From: Skermanella mucosa
GTDB lineage: Bacteria > Pseudomonadota > Alphaproteobacteria > Azospirillales > Azospirillaceae
NCBI RefSeq assembly: GCF_016765655.2
Contig: NZ_CP086106.1
Location: 6,284,501-6,348,500, forward strand
Direction of reading: 5' to 3'
Length of the DNA stretch: 64,000 nt
The first letter of the stretch is position 1. Every line of letters starts with the position of its first letter. The position numbers were made by a program, and so were the translations under genes. The notes under the pieces are model-generated. The model was not told where the DNA came from and made no database searches. It saw nothing but the letters and a program-made list of their open reading frames with translations. Positions 8,931 to 17,762 of the stretch are shown one piece after another.

Positions 8931-9470
8931 ATGATATCTGCCGTCCGTTCCGGCATCCTCGCCATCTGCTTCGGCGCCCTGCTGCTGCCCGTTTCGCTCT
9001 CCGCTCCCGCGGCACTCGCGCAGGAACCCGAGTCGGTCCCCGGCATGGCTCCCCCGACGGGCCTGCCGGTTCCGCGTTTCGTCTCGCTCCGCTCGGCGGA
9101 GGTCAACGTGCGGACCGGGCCGGGCACCCGCTATCCGGTGGAATGGGTCTTCGTGAAGCGCGACATCCCGGTGGAGATCACCGCCGAATTCGACACCTGG
9201 AGACGCATCCGCGACTGGGAAGGCACCGAGGGCTGGGTCCACCAGAGCATGCTGTCGGGCAAGCGCGCCATGATCGTCACGGGCGGCGTGCGCGTGCTGC
9301 GCCGCGCCGCCGGCGATGCCGCGGCGGGCCTCGCCAAGGTGGAGCCCGGCGTCGCCGGCAAGCTGCTGCGCTGCGAGCAGGCCTGGTGCGAGGTCGATGT
9401 CGACGGCTACCGCGGCTGGCTCCAGCGGTCCGAATTCTGGGGCGTCTATCCGGCCGAATCCATCGAGTAG
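8931..9470 (+). CDS. Secreted SH3-domain protein
   Basis: A 179-residue exported protein. An N-terminal signal peptide (hydrophobic core ILAICFGALLLPVSL, cleavage likely after APAALA near residue 30) is followed by two bacterial SH3 folds. The first contains the hallmark AEVNVRTGPGTRYPVEWV and ends at GWVHQSML; the second runs to the repeat GYRGWLQRSEFWGVY. Such proteins bind peptidoglycan or murein-associated partners in the periplasm; enzymatic residues are absent. It is monocistronic between two minus-strand genes. The family (SH3_4/YgiM-like) is clear, the biological role is not. Confidence 0.88.
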   Translation: MISAVRSGILAICFGALLLPVSLSAPAALAQEPESVPGMAPPTGLPVPRFVSLRSAEVNVRTGPGTRYPVEWVFVKRDIPVEITAEFDTWRRIRDWEGTEGWVHQSMLSGKRAMIVTGGVRVLRRAAGDAAAGLAKVEPGVAGKLLRCEQAWCEVDVDGYRGWLQRSEFWGVYPAESIE

Positions 9471-9489
9471 GAGGCTTGCCCCCGCCCGG

Positions 9490-9906
9490 TCACTCCAGCC
9501 GGTCCAGGACCTTCTGGAACCGGGCGGCATGGGCTTTCTCCGCCTTCGCGAGCGTTTCGAACCAGTCGGCGACCTCGTCGAAGCCCTCCTCGCGGGCGGT
9601 GCGCGCCATCGTCAGGTACATCTCGGCGGCCTCGAAGGTCTCGCCCGCGATGGCGGCGGCCAGGTTCTGCCGGGTGGTGCCGATCGGCTTCCCGGTGGCT
9701 GGGTCCCCGACCTCCTGGAGGAATTCGAGATGCCCGTGCGCATGCCCGGTCTCCCCCTCGGCCGTCGTCCGGAACGCGGCGGCAGCATCGTGGAAGCCTT
9801 CCACGTCGGCCTGCTGGGCGAAATAGAGGTAACGCCGGTTCGCCTGACTCTCGCTGGCGAAGGCCGCCTTCAGGTTCTGTTCGGTCCTGGACCCCGAGAG
9901 CGACAT
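9490..9906 (-). CDS. Rubrerythrin-family di-iron protein
   Basis: Ferritin-like protein thought to reduce hydrogen peroxide in the cytoplasm. The 138-residue chain is a four-helix bundle with paired iron ligands: FASESQANRRYLYFAQQAD, then TAEGETGHAHGHLEF (E-x-x-H), AGETFEAAEMYLTMA and KAEKAHAARF. There is no C-terminal rubredoxin domain, so it needs an external electron donor. A strong GGAGG ribosome-binding site precedes the ATG. It lies about 145 bp downstream of the Irr regulator on the same strand, an association that recurs in Rhodospirillales and suggests control by iron or peroxide status. Confidence 0.92.
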   Translation of the reverse strand: MSLSGSRTEQNLKAAFASESQANRRYLYFAQQADVEGFHDAAAAFRTTAEGETGHAHGHLEFLQEVGDPATGKPIGTTRQNLAAAIAGETFEAAEMYLTMARTAREEGFDEVADWFETLAKAEKAHAARFQKVLDRLE

Positions 9907-10050
9907 TCCATCCTCCTCATACTGGGACGGTTCCGATCATGCCGCCGGTCGGGCCGGGTCAAACCATCCCGGCACCTTATGCATCCCGAAGGAGGTAGGA
10001 GTCAATCAACCGGTAATATTCGAAACTGATCCGGGACCGAAAATGCCCGA

Positions 10051-10509
10051 TCAGCCCGCCGCGGAATCCTCCGGCATCAGGCGTATGATCACGTCGACGC
10101 GCGCCACCCTGGTCCCGGCGGGCGCCTGGGGCAGATGGGCGACGGTCACGCTCTCGCTCGGAATATCCTGGAGGTTGCCCGACCCTTCGAAGAAGAAGTG
10201 GTGGTGGTCGGCCACGTTCGTATCGAAATAGGACCGCCCCGCCTCGACCACCACTTCGCGCAGCAGCCCCGCGTCGGTGAACTGGTGCAGCGTGTTGTAG
10301 ACGGTCGCCAGAGACACCCGTACCTCGGCGTCGGTCGCTTCGCCATGGAGTTGTTCAGCGGTGACATGCCTGTCGGCCTTGTCGAACAACAGGCGGGCGA
10401 GCGCCAGCCTTTGCCGTGTCGGGCGAAGGCCAACCTGCTGAAGCCGGTCCAGGACGTGCTTGAAGGGGCGTGTTCCAGTCATGGTTCGCATATGGTAGCG
10501 GGTGGACAC
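10051..10509 (-). CDS. irr: Iron response regulator Irr (Fur family)
   Basis: Fur-family transcription factor that in alphaproteobacteria represses or activates iron and heme genes and responds to heme availability. The winged-helix is seen in GLRPTRQRLALARLLF and VSLATVYNTLHQFTDAGLL, and the dimerisation/metal region contains the histidine triplet ADHHHFFFEG that marks Irr rather than Fur. The N-terminal heme regulatory Cys-Pro motif known from Bradyrhizobium is absent, as in many Irr proteins. Start is uncertain: GTG at 10509 (or TTG 10512) has the only ribosome-binding site (GAGG), while ATGs at 10491 and 10482 do not. The rubrerythrin gene lies downstream. Confidence 0.88.
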   Translation of the reverse strand: MSTRYHMRTMTGTRPFKHVLDRLQQVGLRPTRQRLALARLLFDKADRHVTAEQLHGEATDAEVRVSLATVYNTLHQFTDAGLLREVVVEAGRSYFDTNVADHHHFFFEGSGNLQDIPSESVTVAHLPQAPAGTRVARVDVIIRLMPEDSAAG

Positions 10510-10542
10510 CAATGAAAGGTGCCTCGAAAATCAGCATTAATA

Positions 10543-10560
10543 TTTAGAACGAATACAGCT
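10543..10560. promoter_or_regulatory. Possible iron-control-element half-site upstream of irr
   Basis: TTTAGAAC at 10543-10550 matches the left half of the alphaproteobacterial iron control element (inverted TTTAGAA arms). The right half, GAATACAG, is degenerate. Position, 35-60 bp upstream of the irr start in a short AT-rich stretch, would suit autoregulation. The weak second arm keeps confidence low. Confidence 0.3.
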
Positions 10561-10610
10561 CCGTGCGCAAGGTGGGGTATGGCGGCAAGCCATCCGAGGA
10601 TGCGCGAACG

Positions 10611-10634
10611 AAAAAGGGGGGCTCAAGGCCCCCC
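10611..10634 (-). terminator. Rho-independent terminator of acs
   Basis: Perfect 7-bp stem (GGGGGGC at 10616-10622 with GCCCCCC at 10628-10634) and a five-base loop. On the minus strand it is followed by a run of five U residues (AAAAA at 10611-10615). It sits 36 bp past the acs stop codon. Confidence 0.85.
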
Positions 10635-10669
10635 TCTCCCGACTTGATTCGATCCGCCGAACGGACAGG

Positions 10670-12625
10670 TCAGCCGTGGTTCATGCGGTTGTCGACCAGT
10701 TCGGTGACCACGCCGGGGTCGGCCAGCGTGGAAGTGTCGCCCAGCGCCTCGTGCTCGTTCGCGGCGATCTTGCGCAGGATGCGGCGCATGATCTTGCCGG
10801 AACGGGTCTTCGGCAGGCCCGGCGCCCACTGGATCAGGTCCGGCGTGGCGATCGGGCCGATCTCCTTGCGGACCCAGGTCACCAGCTCCTTGCGCAGCTC
10901 CTCGCTCGGATGCTCGCCGGCGTTGAGCGTGACGTAGGCGTAGATGCCCTGGCCCTTGAGGTCATGCGGGTAGCCGACGACCGCGGCCTCCGCGACCTTG
11001 GGGTGGGCGACCAGCGCGCTCTCGATCTCGGCGGTGCCCATGCGGTGGCCGGACACGTTGATCACGTCGTCGACGCGGCCGGTGATCCAGTAGTACCCGT
11101 CGGCGTCGCGGCGGCAGCCGTCACCGGTGAAGTACTTGCCCTCGAAGGTCGAGAAATAGGTCTGGACGAACCGGACATGGTCGCCGAACACGGTGCGCAT
11201 CTGGCCGGGCCAGCTGTCGGCCATGCACAGGTTGCCCTCGGTCTCGCCCTCCAGAAGCTTGCCGTCGTTGTCCACGACGACCGGCTGGACGCCGAAGAAC
11301 GGCAGCGTGGCCGAACCGGGCTTGGCCGTGGTGGCGCCGGGCAGCGGGGAGATCAGGATGCCGCCGGTCTCGGTCTGCCAGAAGGTGTCCACGATCGGGC
11401 AGCGCTCGTCGCCGACCACCCTGTGGTACCACAGCCAGGCCTCGGGGTTGATCGGCTCGCCGACCGAACCCAGGATGCGCAGCGACTTGCGGCTGGTCTT
11501 CTTGACCGGGGTCTCGCCCTCGCGCATCAGCGCGCGGATCGCGGTCGGAGCGGTGTAGAAGATCGACACGTTGTGCTTGTCGATCACTTCCCAGAAGCGC
11601 GAGACCGACGGGTAGTTCGGGATGCCCTCGAACATCAGGGTCGTGGCGCCGTTGGCGAGCGGGCCGTAGACGATGTAGGAGTGGCCGGTGACCCAGCCCA
11701 CGTCGGCCGTGCACCAGTAGACCTCGCCCGGCTTGTAGTCGAAGACGTACTGGTGCGTCATCGAGGCGTAGACCAGATAGCCGCCGGTGGTGTGGAGCAC
11801 GCCCTTGGGCTTGCCGGTCGAGCCGGAGGTATAGAGGATGAACAGCGGGTCTTCCGCGCTCATCTCCTCCGGCGGGCAGTCGGCGGAAACCTTGGCGATC
11901 TCCTCGTCGTACCAGAAGTCGCGGCCCTCGGTCCACGCGACGTCGCCGCCCGTGCGGCGGACGACGATCTGGGTCTTGACGTTCGGCGACCCTTCCAGGG
12001 CAACGTCGGCGTTCTTCTTCAGCGGCACCTTGCGGCCGCCGCGCAGGCCCTCGTCCGCGGTGATCAGCAGGTGGCTGTCGCAGTCGACGAGACGGTCGCG
12101 CAGGCTGTCGGGCGAGAAGCCGCCGAACACGATGGAGTGCATGGCGCCGATCCGGGCGCAGGCCAGCATGGCGTACGCGGCCTCGGGGATCATCGGCAGA
12201 TAGATGGTGACCCGGTCGCCCTTCTTGACGCCCTTGGCCTTCAGCACGTTGGCCAGCCGGCAGACCTGCTCGTGCAGCTCGCGGTAGGTGATGTGCTTGC
12301 TCTCGGCCGGGTTGTCGCCTTCCCAGATGATCGCGGTCTGGTCGGCCTTGTCGGCGAGGTGGCGGTCGATGCAGTTGGCGCTGACGTTCAGCGTGCCGTC
12401 GAAGAACCACCGGATGTGGACGTCGCCGGTGAAGCTGACATCCTTGACCTTGGTGTAGGGGCGCATCCAGTCGAGGCGCTTGCCATGCTCACCCCAGAAA
12501 GCCTCCGGATCCTTGACCGACTGCTCGTACATCCGGGCGTAGCCTTCGGCATCGACCCAGGCCGACTTCGCAACAGCTTCGGGAGGCGGGAAGGTGCTGG
12601 GAGTCGTGTTCGGCGTTGTGTTCAT
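10670..12625 (-). CDS. acs: Acetyl-CoA synthetase (AMP-forming)
   Basis: Activates acetate to acetyl-CoA through acetyl-AMP in the cytoplasm. The 651-residue length is standard. Motifs include the P-loop-like [16 protein letters not shown], the adenylate-forming core [37 protein letters not shown] at the hinge, and the catalytic lysine in [16 protein letters not shown], which is the site where acetylation inactivates this enzyme and Sir2/CobB restores it. The ATG at 12625 starts [17 protein letters not shown]; the frame is open 25 codons further up without similarity. It is monocistronic, with its own terminator and a long upstream region. Confidence 0.97.
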   Translation of the reverse strand: MNTTPNTTPSTFPPPEAVAKSAWVDAEGYARMYEQSVKDPEAFWGEHGKRLDWMRPYTKVKDVSFTGDVHIRWFFDGTLNVSANCIDRHLADKADQTAIIWEGDNPAESKHITYRELHEQVCRLANVLKAKGVKKGDRVTIYLPMIPEAAYAMLACARIGAMHSIVFGGFSPDSLRDRLVDCDSHLLITADEGLRGGRKVPLKKNADVALEGSPNVKTQIVVRRTGGDVAWTEGRDFWYDEEIAKVSADCPPEEMSAEDPLFILYTSGSTGKPKGVLHTTGGYLVYASMTHQYVFDYKPGEVYWCTADVGWVTGHSYIVYGPLANGATTLMFEGIPNYPSVSRFWEVIDKHNVSIFYTAPTAIRALMREGETPVKKTSRKSLRILGSVGEPINPEAWLWYHRVVGDERCPIVDTFWQTETGGILISPLPGATTAKPGSATLPFFGVQPVVVDNDGKLLEGETEGNLCMADSWPGQMRTVFGDHVRFVQTYFSTFEGKYFTGDGCRRDADGYYWITGRVDDVINVSGHRMGTAEIESALVAHPKVAEAAVVGYPHDLKGQGIYAYVTLNAGEHPSEELRKELVTWVRKEIGPIATPDLIQWAPGLPKTRSGKIMRRILRKIAANEHEALGDTSTLADPGVVTELVDNRMNHG

Positions 12626-13383
12626 TGGCTCGCGGTTCCCCCGGTTCATTCTGGTTACTGTTCTCGGCCGATCTTGGAACAATCGATCCGGTAACCTCAT
12701 CGGTCAACACGTGATTATCCACAGCGGCCTATCTTTAACAAGCCGCTCGGGCGCAAGGCACGGTGCCCGGCACCAGTCTTCGAGGTTGCGGAAATCCCGT
12801 GCCGGACCTTGTAAAGGCAGTGCCGCCGCCGGGCATTGATCTATCTCAAGCGCCGATCCGACCTCCCGCCTGGGCGGGATACGGCATGATCCTTCACCTG
12901 ATCCGGCCAAATATTGGACCTTGCGGGACAGGACTGGCCATGGAGCGGGACAGGTGGAACGGAACCGCCGCCTTGTTCCAGACCAGACGACGAACCATGC
13001 TGCATTGCGGCATCAATGGCCCGGGATTGGCCGGCGTCTGGAACGGGCCCGCGCAGACCCTCGATGGACTGCCTGCGGGCGATCCGAGATATGGCATGTC
13101 ATTGCGTATCGGCGGTCTTCCCGGCCGCGCTGCCGCTGATGTGGTTACGCAAGTGGTCTTTCCACTCGGGAGACCTCGTGCCTCGCCGGCCACGGGGAGC
13201 CGGGCTTCCCGCCGGGCAGTCCACGGACAATAAGTCGCAAGGCATAGTCCGCCTGGAGGTGGTCCCCCGGCCTTTGCGACCCGGCCCGCGGGCCGTTCCG
13301 CCAAGACAACATTTACCCCGTATTAAGGGACCTGGGGCTAGCGTCGCGATGACGAGCGTGATGCTAAGCGACGGGGCGGCGAC
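12626..13383. other. 758-bp region without a convincing gene
   Basis: Between acs (minus) and a small plus-strand ORF. Open frames exist on both strands (for example plus 12763-13233 and 12914-13459, minus 12894-13304), but none shows recognisable motifs and they overlap each other. The left part should contain the acs promoter region and includes an FNR-like sequence at 12836-12849. Confidence 0.5.
12836..12849. promoter_or_regulatory. FNR/Anr-like binding site
   Basis: TTGAT-CTAT-CTCAA differs at one of ten conserved positions from the FNR/CRP-family consensus TTGAT-N4-ATCAA. It lies 211 bp upstream of the acs start and would suit redox control of acs or of an unrecognised plus-strand transcript. 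Such matches also occur by chance. Confidence 0.35.
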
Positions 13384-13626
13384 ATGTCGGGCGACAGGGG
13401 TGCGGACAGCGGAACGGAAGATGGCGCGGAAGGCGGGGCGGATTGCGTCGGCCGGCTGAGCCGGATCAGCAGCCGCACCAGCATGATGACCATCGACGCG
13501 GTGCTCCAAGCCGTGCCGCGGGACGGCAGGGGCTATGCGGCGGCCGCCGAGGAACTGCGTGGCATCGCGCGACGGGTCGTCCATACCACCCGGGATTTCG
13601 CGGCCAGCCTGCCGGAAGCCCGCTGA
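13384..13626 (+). CDS. Short ORF resembling an isolated chemoreceptor signalling tip
   Basis: An 80-residue ORF from an ATG. Residues from about 28 onward (ISSRTSMMTIDAVLQAV, then GRGYAAAAEELRGIA) line up residue by residue with the hairpin tip of methyl-accepting chemotaxis proteins; compare [17 protein letters not shown] and [15 protein letters not shown] in the Amt fusion of this window. The diagnostic glutamate and arginine contacts for CheA/CheW are partly lost. There is no membrane segment, HAMP domain or long coiled coil. It could be a decayed receptor fragment or a free-standing small protein. It converges on the Rieske gene with four bases between stops. Confidence 0.5.
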   Translation: MSGDRGADSGTEDGAEGGADCVGRLSRISSRTSMMTIDAVLQAVPRDGRGYAAAAEELRGIARRVVHTTRDFAASLPEAR

Positions 13627-13630
13627 GTCC

Positions 13631-14023
13631 TCATTCTGCGGTTTTGTCCGATTCGACGGGGCGGTCCGGGACGAAGACCCGGCCGTCCCTCACCGTGACC
13701 CCCACGGGTGTCAGGAAGCTGCCGAGGCAGGGACCGCTGACGCAGAGCCCCGTACCGATCTCGAACAGCGCGCCGTGGGTGGCGCACTGGATGTGGCGCC
13801 CGTCCAGGCTCATGAAGCGGTCGGGCGTCCAGTCCAGCGGCGAGCGTGCGTGCGGGCACGAATTGACGTAGCCCACGACCCCGTCGCCCCGCCGCACGAC
13901 CAGGATGTCGAGCGGCGCCGATCCCACGGCGGCACCGCCCGCACGCAGCGTGAAGCCGCGTCCGGTACCGTCGGGGATTTCCCCCAGACGGCAGAGTTCT
14001 CCGGGTCTCGGCTCCTCAGGCAT
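13631..14023 (-). CDS. Rieske [2Fe-2S] domain protein
   Basis: A 130-residue soluble ferredoxin-like protein. The Rieske cluster ligands are in SCPHARSPLDW (C-x-H) and CATHGALFEIGTGLC (C-x2-H), the pattern of dioxygenase ferredoxins and nitrite-reductase small subunits rather than of bc1 subunits; there is no transmembrane anchor. The second Cys of GTGLCVSGPCLGSFL is common in these small proteins. It is downstream of the EVE-domain gene, which it overlaps by eight bases, so the two are translationally coupled. The electron-transfer partner is unknown; no oxygenase lies nearby. Confidence 0.88.
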   Translation of the reverse strand: MPEEPRPGELCRLGEIPDGTGRGFTLRAGGAAVGSAPLDILVVRRGDGVVGYVNSCPHARSPLDWTPDRFMSLDGRHIQCATHGALFEIGTGLCVSGPCLGSFLTPVGVTVRDGRVFVPDRPVESDKTAE

Positions 14024-14429
14024 CGATCCCGGCCAGCCGACAGATATGCCGCCATTGGGTATCGGTGACCGGGCAGACCGACAGGCGGGACTGCCGGATC
14101 AGCGCCATGTCGGCCAGGACGGGATCGGCCTTCATCTGCTTCAGCGTCACCGGCGTCGCGGCGGGGACCACGGGCCTGACGTCCACCATGCCGAAGCGGC
14201 CCGCCTCGTCACCGGGATCGGGATAGTATTCCCGGGCGATCTCGACCACGCCGACGATCTCCAGCCCCTCGTTGGAGTGGTAGAAGAAGGCCCGGTCGCC
14301 CAGGCGCATGGCCTTCAGGTTGTTGGAAGCCTGGTGGTTGCGGACGCCGTCCCAGTGGGTGACGCCGTCCGCGACCATCCGGTCCCAGGAATATTTGAAG
14401 GGCTCGGATTTCACCAGCCAATAGGCCAT
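14016..14429 (-). CDS. EVE domain-containing protein
   Basis: A 137-residue PUA-like protein, probably binding modified bases in RNA or DNA. The family signature is clear: MAYWLVKSEPFKYSWDRM at the start, WDGVRNHQASNNLKAMRLGD with the conserved R-N-x-x-A-x-N-x-L, FFYHSNEG, and VDVRPV. The start is the first ATG and coincides with the family N-terminus. It belongs to a minus-strand series that also contains gpsA and tsaD, a common alphaproteobacterial housekeeping neighbourhood. No further function can be assigned. Confidence 0.92.
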   Translation of the reverse strand: MAYWLVKSEPFKYSWDRMVADGVTHWDGVRNHQASNNLKAMRLGDRAFFYHSNEGLEIVGVVEIAREYYPDPGDEAGRFGMVDVRPVVPAATPVTLKQMKADPVLADMALIRQSRLSVCPVTDTQWRHICRLAGIDA

Positions 14430-14478
14430 CGCTGCCGCCTCGGGGTCTTGTCTGTCTGTCCTGGGTTGCGGTCGGGTA

Positions 14479-14769
14479 TCAGGCGGGCGACTTCGGCAGG
14501 ACCTTGCGCCACGGCAGGATCGTTACGCTCTCGAACAGACCGGCCTTGGCATAGGGGTCGTCGGCGGAGAAGCGCTCGGCGCCGGCGCGGTCGTCGAACT
14601 CGACGATCAGCACGCTGCCGGTCATGGCGCTGCCGTCGTCGGTCAGCGTCGGGCCGGCGGCGAAGATCTTGTCGCCGAAGCTTTCCAGATAGGCCAGGTG
14701 GGCGGTTCGGTTGGCCGCGCGGACGTCGCCGCTGCCCTGCCTGTCGGTGCAGGTGATGATGAAATGCAT
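14479..14769 (-). CDS. YciI family protein
   Basis: A 96-residue dimeric ferredoxin-like-fold protein of the YCII family. It shows the core pattern FIITCTDRQGSGDVRAANR, HLAYLESFGDKIFAAGP, TGSVLIVEFDD and the acidic DDPYAKAGLFESVTILPW, where the His and Asp are conserved. YciI proteins are proposed to have hydrolase- or dehydrochlorinase-like activity, with no settled reaction. It lies between gpsA and the EVE gene on the same strand, the usual location in alphaproteobacteria. A diverged second copy is at 47381-47671. Confidence 0.9.
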   Translation of the reverse strand: MHFIITCTDRQGSGDVRAANRTAHLAYLESFGDKIFAAGPTLTDDGSAMTGSVLIVEFDDRAGAERFSADDPYAKAGLFESVTILPWRKVLPKSPA

Positions 14770-14844
14770 TGCTATGCCTCCCCTTGTTTGGTGCTGCCCA
14801 TGTTTGGTGCTGCCTGCCCGCTGTCGCGGGTGACCAGTCTTACC

Positions 14845-15861
14845 CTACCGGCCTTCGATGCGAAACGGCCGAGCCATCAGGGCCGCGATCGTCGCGTCGA
14901 TGTCGGCGCCGCGGTTGAGGATGGCGTCGACCGCCTGGCAGATCGGCATGTCCACCCCCTTGCGCGCGGCGAGCGCTCCGACGGCCGCGGCGGTGTGGAC
15001 ACCCTCCGCGACGGAATGGCGTTCCCCCAGGATGTCGGCCAGCGGCCGTCCCTGGCCCAGCGCCGCGCCCAGCGACATGTTGCGCGACTGGTGGCTGGTG
15101 CAGGTCAGCGTCAGGTCGCCCAGGCCGGACAGGCCGGTCAGCGTCTCCGGCCGGGCGCCCAGCGCCAGGGCCAGGCGCGTGATCTCGGCCAGTCCGCGGG
15201 TGATCAGCGCGGCGCGCGCGTTGTCGCCCAGCCGCTTTCCTTCGATGATGCCGCAGGCGATGGCCAGCACGTTCTTGACGGCGCCGCCGATCTGGGCCCC
15301 GGTCACGTCGTCCGACAGGTACGGCCGGAAGCTGCGGCTGCCCAGCGTCTCGACCAGGCGCGCGCCCAGGGCCTGGTCGCCGATCGCCAGCGTGACCGCG
15401 GTGGGCTGGCCGCGCGCCACCTCGGCGGCGAAGGTCGGGCCCGAGAGCACCGCGACCGGGCGACCGGGCAGTTCCGCCTCGGCGGCCTCGCTCATCAGGC
15501 AGCCGGTCGCGAGCTCGATCCCCTTGGCGCACAACACGACCGGCGTGCCGGCCGCCGCGATCGGGGCCAGCCGGGCGCAGGCGGCGCGCAGGTGCTGCGC
15601 CGGGGTCACCAGCATCAGCACGTCGGCCGCCGCGGCCTCCGCCAGGTCGCCGGTCAGGCCGAGCGCGGGGTCGAGCGGGATTCCAGGCAGGTAGCGGGCG
15701 TTCTCGCGCCGCTGGCGCATCGCCTCCACGACCTCCGGCTCGCGCGCCCACAGGACGGAGTCGCGTCCCGCCCGGAGCGCCGCCAGCGCGATCGCGGTGC
15801 CCCACGCACCGGCGCCGATCACGCCGACTCGGGCGAAGGGCTGGACATCGGCAGCGGTCAT
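14845..15861 (-). CDS. gpsA: Glycerol-3-phosphate dehydrogenase [NAD(P)+]
   Basis: Reduces dihydroxyacetone phosphate to sn-glycerol-3-phosphate, the backbone for phospholipids, in the cytoplasm. The 338-residue enzyme has the N-terminal nucleotide-binding motif GVIGAGAWGTAIAL, the conserved KGIE (VVLCAKGIELATG), SGPTFAAEVARGQPTA, the catalytic lysine in GGAVKNVLAIACGI, and SGLGDLTLTCTS. The ATG at 15861 is chosen because it gives a normal distance to the Rossmann motif. tsaD lies upstream on the same strand but 810 bp away; in relatives these genes are usually close together. Confidence 0.96.
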   Translation of the reverse strand: MTAADVQPFARVGVIGAGAWGTAIALAALRAGRDSVLWAREPEVVEAMRQRRENARYLPGIPLDPALGLTGDLAEAAAADVLMLVTPAQHLRAACARLAPIAAAGTPVVLCAKGIELATGCLMSEAAEAELPGRPVAVLSGPTFAAEVARGQPTAVTLAIGDQALGARLVETLGSRSFRPYLSDDVTGAQIGGAVKNVLAIACGIIEGKRLGDNARAALITRGLAEITRLALALGARPETLTGLSGLGDLTLTCTSHQSRNMSLGAALGQGRPLADILGERHSVAEGVHTAAAVGALAARKGVDMPICQAVDAILNRGADIDATIAALMARPFRIEGR

Positions 15862-16045
15862 GACGGATTTCCCTGGTGGCGGACGGCGCAGTCATTACGG
15901 GAGCGGCGCGGGGATGGCAACCGGGTTGCGCGGATCGCCGGGTCCGGTTCGCCCCGGCGTCACGCGATGGAAGGGCGCTGGCGCTTCCGCGCGATTTCGG
16001 ATAGTTCTATCCGGGTTCGCTCCCGGTCAACAGTTCGCGGTCGGT

Positions 16046-16318
16046 ATGGTCATGGCACTCCTGAAACGGGCCACTCCCGCGTCGGGCCACGATGCCCAGG
16101 CGGTTTCACCTGCACCCGACTCGGGGGGGACCGGCGACCCGGTACAGGAACGTGCCATCGACGACGCGATCCAGGATCTTTTCACCAGGCTCGACGCGGC
16201 GAAAGCCGAGGCCATTGCCTCCGGCGACCTTGAAAGGCTGTCGTCACCCTTTTCCCTGCTTTATCCCACGATGGTTCGCCTTGCCGACAGGGATCGCGAC
16301 GGTGTCGAGCCCGCGTGA
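16046..16318 (+). CDS. Small hypothetical protein (90 residues)
   Basis: Starts MVMALLKRATPASGHD and contains a predicted helical stretch (RAIDDAIQDLFTRLDAAKAEA). No family is recognised. It lies in the 810-bp gap between tsaD and gpsA and is transcribed against both. Codon use is similar to that of neighbouring genes, but no clear ribosome-binding site is visible. It may be a real strain- or genus-level gene or a spurious frame. Confidence 0.35.
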   Translation: MVMALLKRATPASGHDAQAVSPAPDSGGTGDPVQERAIDDAIQDLFTRLDAAKAEAIASGDLERLSSPFSLLYPTMVRLADRDRDGVEPA

Positions 16319-16330
16319 GCCGAAACAGGA

Positions 16331-16642
16331 ATGATCCCGACCAGCCTGTCGCTTCCACCTTTGCAAAACCTTGCCCGGCATCAGTCGGAGTGCCTTTTCT
16401 CGATCATATCCCACGTAGTCAGCCATCCCGACCGGCCTGACCGGGTCGCCCACCGCGCCGACACGCCGTACTTCGTCGTCAGCCGCCGAACCGGACTGGG
16501 CAGGGAGGCGATCGTGGTCGTCTATCGCTGCACGTTGGTCGCGGCCTCGCGGCGGATCGTCCTGGGCGACGGGAAGCCGCACCGGGGAAACATGATGGCT
16601 GTCGAGGTAGTCTCGATCACGACGCATTCTCCCGGCGATTGA
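16331..16642 (+). CDS. Small hypothetical protein (103 residues)
   Basis: Follows the preceding small ORF by 12 bases. It begins MIPTSLSLPPLQNLARHQ and has a beta-rich second half (EAIVVVYRCTLVAASRRIVLGDG). Third-codon GC is high in the second half and lower in the first, so coding potential is mixed. An overlapping minus-strand frame (16244-16627) is less convincing. No family or motif is recognised; it converges on tsaD with 28 bases between stops. Confidence 0.3.
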   Translation: MIPTSLSLPPLQNLARHQSECLFSIISHVVSHPDRPDRVAHRADTPYFVVSRRTGLGREAIVVVYRCTLVAASRRIVLGDGKPHRGNMMAVEVVSITTHSPGD

Positions 16643-16670
16643 CCGCCCAAGCCCGGGATGAACTTCCCCT

Positions 16671-17741
16671 TCACGCCTTGGCGCCCTTGCCCTCCGGCTT
16701 CCGGGCGGCCGGGTCGAGCGGCCAGCGGGGGCGGGGTGCGAAGTCGAGGCCGTCGGATTGGCCGAGCCTGAGCCGTTCCAGCCCGGCCCACGCGATCATC
16801 ACGGCGTTGTCGGTGCACAACCGCATCGGCGGCGCCTGGAAACGGAAGCCCTGCTTCTCCGCCAGGGCGGTCAGCCGGGCGCGCAGGTACTTGTTGGCGG
16901 CGACGCCGCCCGCCACCACCAGCGTGTCGCCGTCCGGATGCTCGGCGCGGAACCGGGCCATGGCCCGGGCGCAGCGGTCGACCATAACGTCGCCGACGGC
17001 GGCCTGGAACCCGGCGGCGAGGTCGCGGACGTCGGCCGGATCCAGCGGGCCGGCCGGCAGCTCGTCCAGACGGTTGCGCACCGCCGTCTTCAGTCCGGAG
17101 AAGGAGAAGTCGCAGCCCGGGCGCCCCTTCATCGGGCGCGGCAGCTCGAACCGGGCGGGATCGCCGCCCTCGGCCGCGCGCTCCAGCAGCGGCCCGCCGG
17201 GATAGCCCAGGCCCATCAGCTTGGCCGCCTTGTCGAACGCCTCGCCGACCGCGTCGTCGATCGTGGTGCCGAGCCGCCGGTAGCGCCCGACCCCCTCGAC
17301 CGCCAGGATCTGGCAATGGCCGCCCGACACCAGCAGCAGCAGGTACGGGAAGGCCAGGCCTTCCGGCGCGGGGTCGGTCAGCCGCGCCGTCAGGGCGTGG
17401 CCTTCCAGGTGGTTGACCGCGACGAAGGGCAGGCCGCGCACGGCGGCGATCGCCTTGGCGGTCATCACGCCGACGATCACGCCGCCGATCAGCCCCGGCC
17501 CCCCGGTCGCGGCGACCCCGTCGAGCCGGTCGAAGCCGATGCCCGCCTCGTCCATGGCGCGGCGGATCAGGCCGTCCAGGTGGTCCAGGTGGGCGCGGGC
17601 GGCGATCTCGGGAACGACGCCGCCATAGGGGCGGTGGTCGGAGAGCTGCGACAGCACGACGTCGCCCAGGATCTCGCGCCGGTCGGTGACGACGGCAGCG
17701 GCCGTCTCGTCGCAGCTGGTTTCGATGCCTAAGACTATCAT
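16671..17741 (-). CDS. tsaD: tRNA N6-threonylcarbamoyladenosine transferase TsaD
   Basis: Catalytic subunit that transfers the threonylcarbamoyl group to A37 of ANN-decoding tRNAs, working with TsaB/TsaE. The 356-residue protein has the ASKHA start [14 protein letters not shown], the family motif [12 protein letters not shown], metal ligands in VNHLEGHAL (two His) and [12 protein letters not shown] (Asp), and phosphate loops VSGGHCQIL and [12 protein letters not shown]. The ATG at 17741 is the natural N-terminus. It is divergent from hemC, a conserved alphaproteobacterial arrangement, with a small unknown gene placed between them on the tsaD strand. Confidence 0.96.
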   Translation of the reverse strand: MIVLGIETSCDETAAAVVTDRREILGDVVLSQLSDHRPYGGVVPEIAARAHLDHLDGLIRRAMDEAGIGFDRLDGVAATGGPGLIGGVIVGVMTAKAIAAVRGLPFVAVNHLEGHALTARLTDPAPEGLAFPYLLLLVSGGHCQILAVEGVGRYRRLGTTIDDAVGEAFDKAAKLMGLGYPGGPLLERAAEGGDPARFELPRPMKGRPGCDFSFSGLKTAVRNRLDELPAGPLDPADVRDLAAGFQAAVGDVMVDRCARAMARFRAEHPDGDTLVVAGGVAANKYLRARLTALAEKQGFRFQAPPMRLCTDNAVMIAWAGLERLRLGQSDGLDFAPRPRWPLDPAARKPEGKGAKA

Positions 17742-17762
17742 TGAACTATCGATCCGGTGCGA

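Noticed and set aside
10676-12694. 672-residue plus-strand frame opposite acs
   Set aside because: Mirror frame of a strongly conserved gene, with no motifs or ribosome-binding site.
12763-13459. Overlapping frames on both strands upstream of the small chemoreceptor-tip ORF
   Set aside because: Mutually overlapping, no motif, unusual composition for proteins; reported as a gene-free region.
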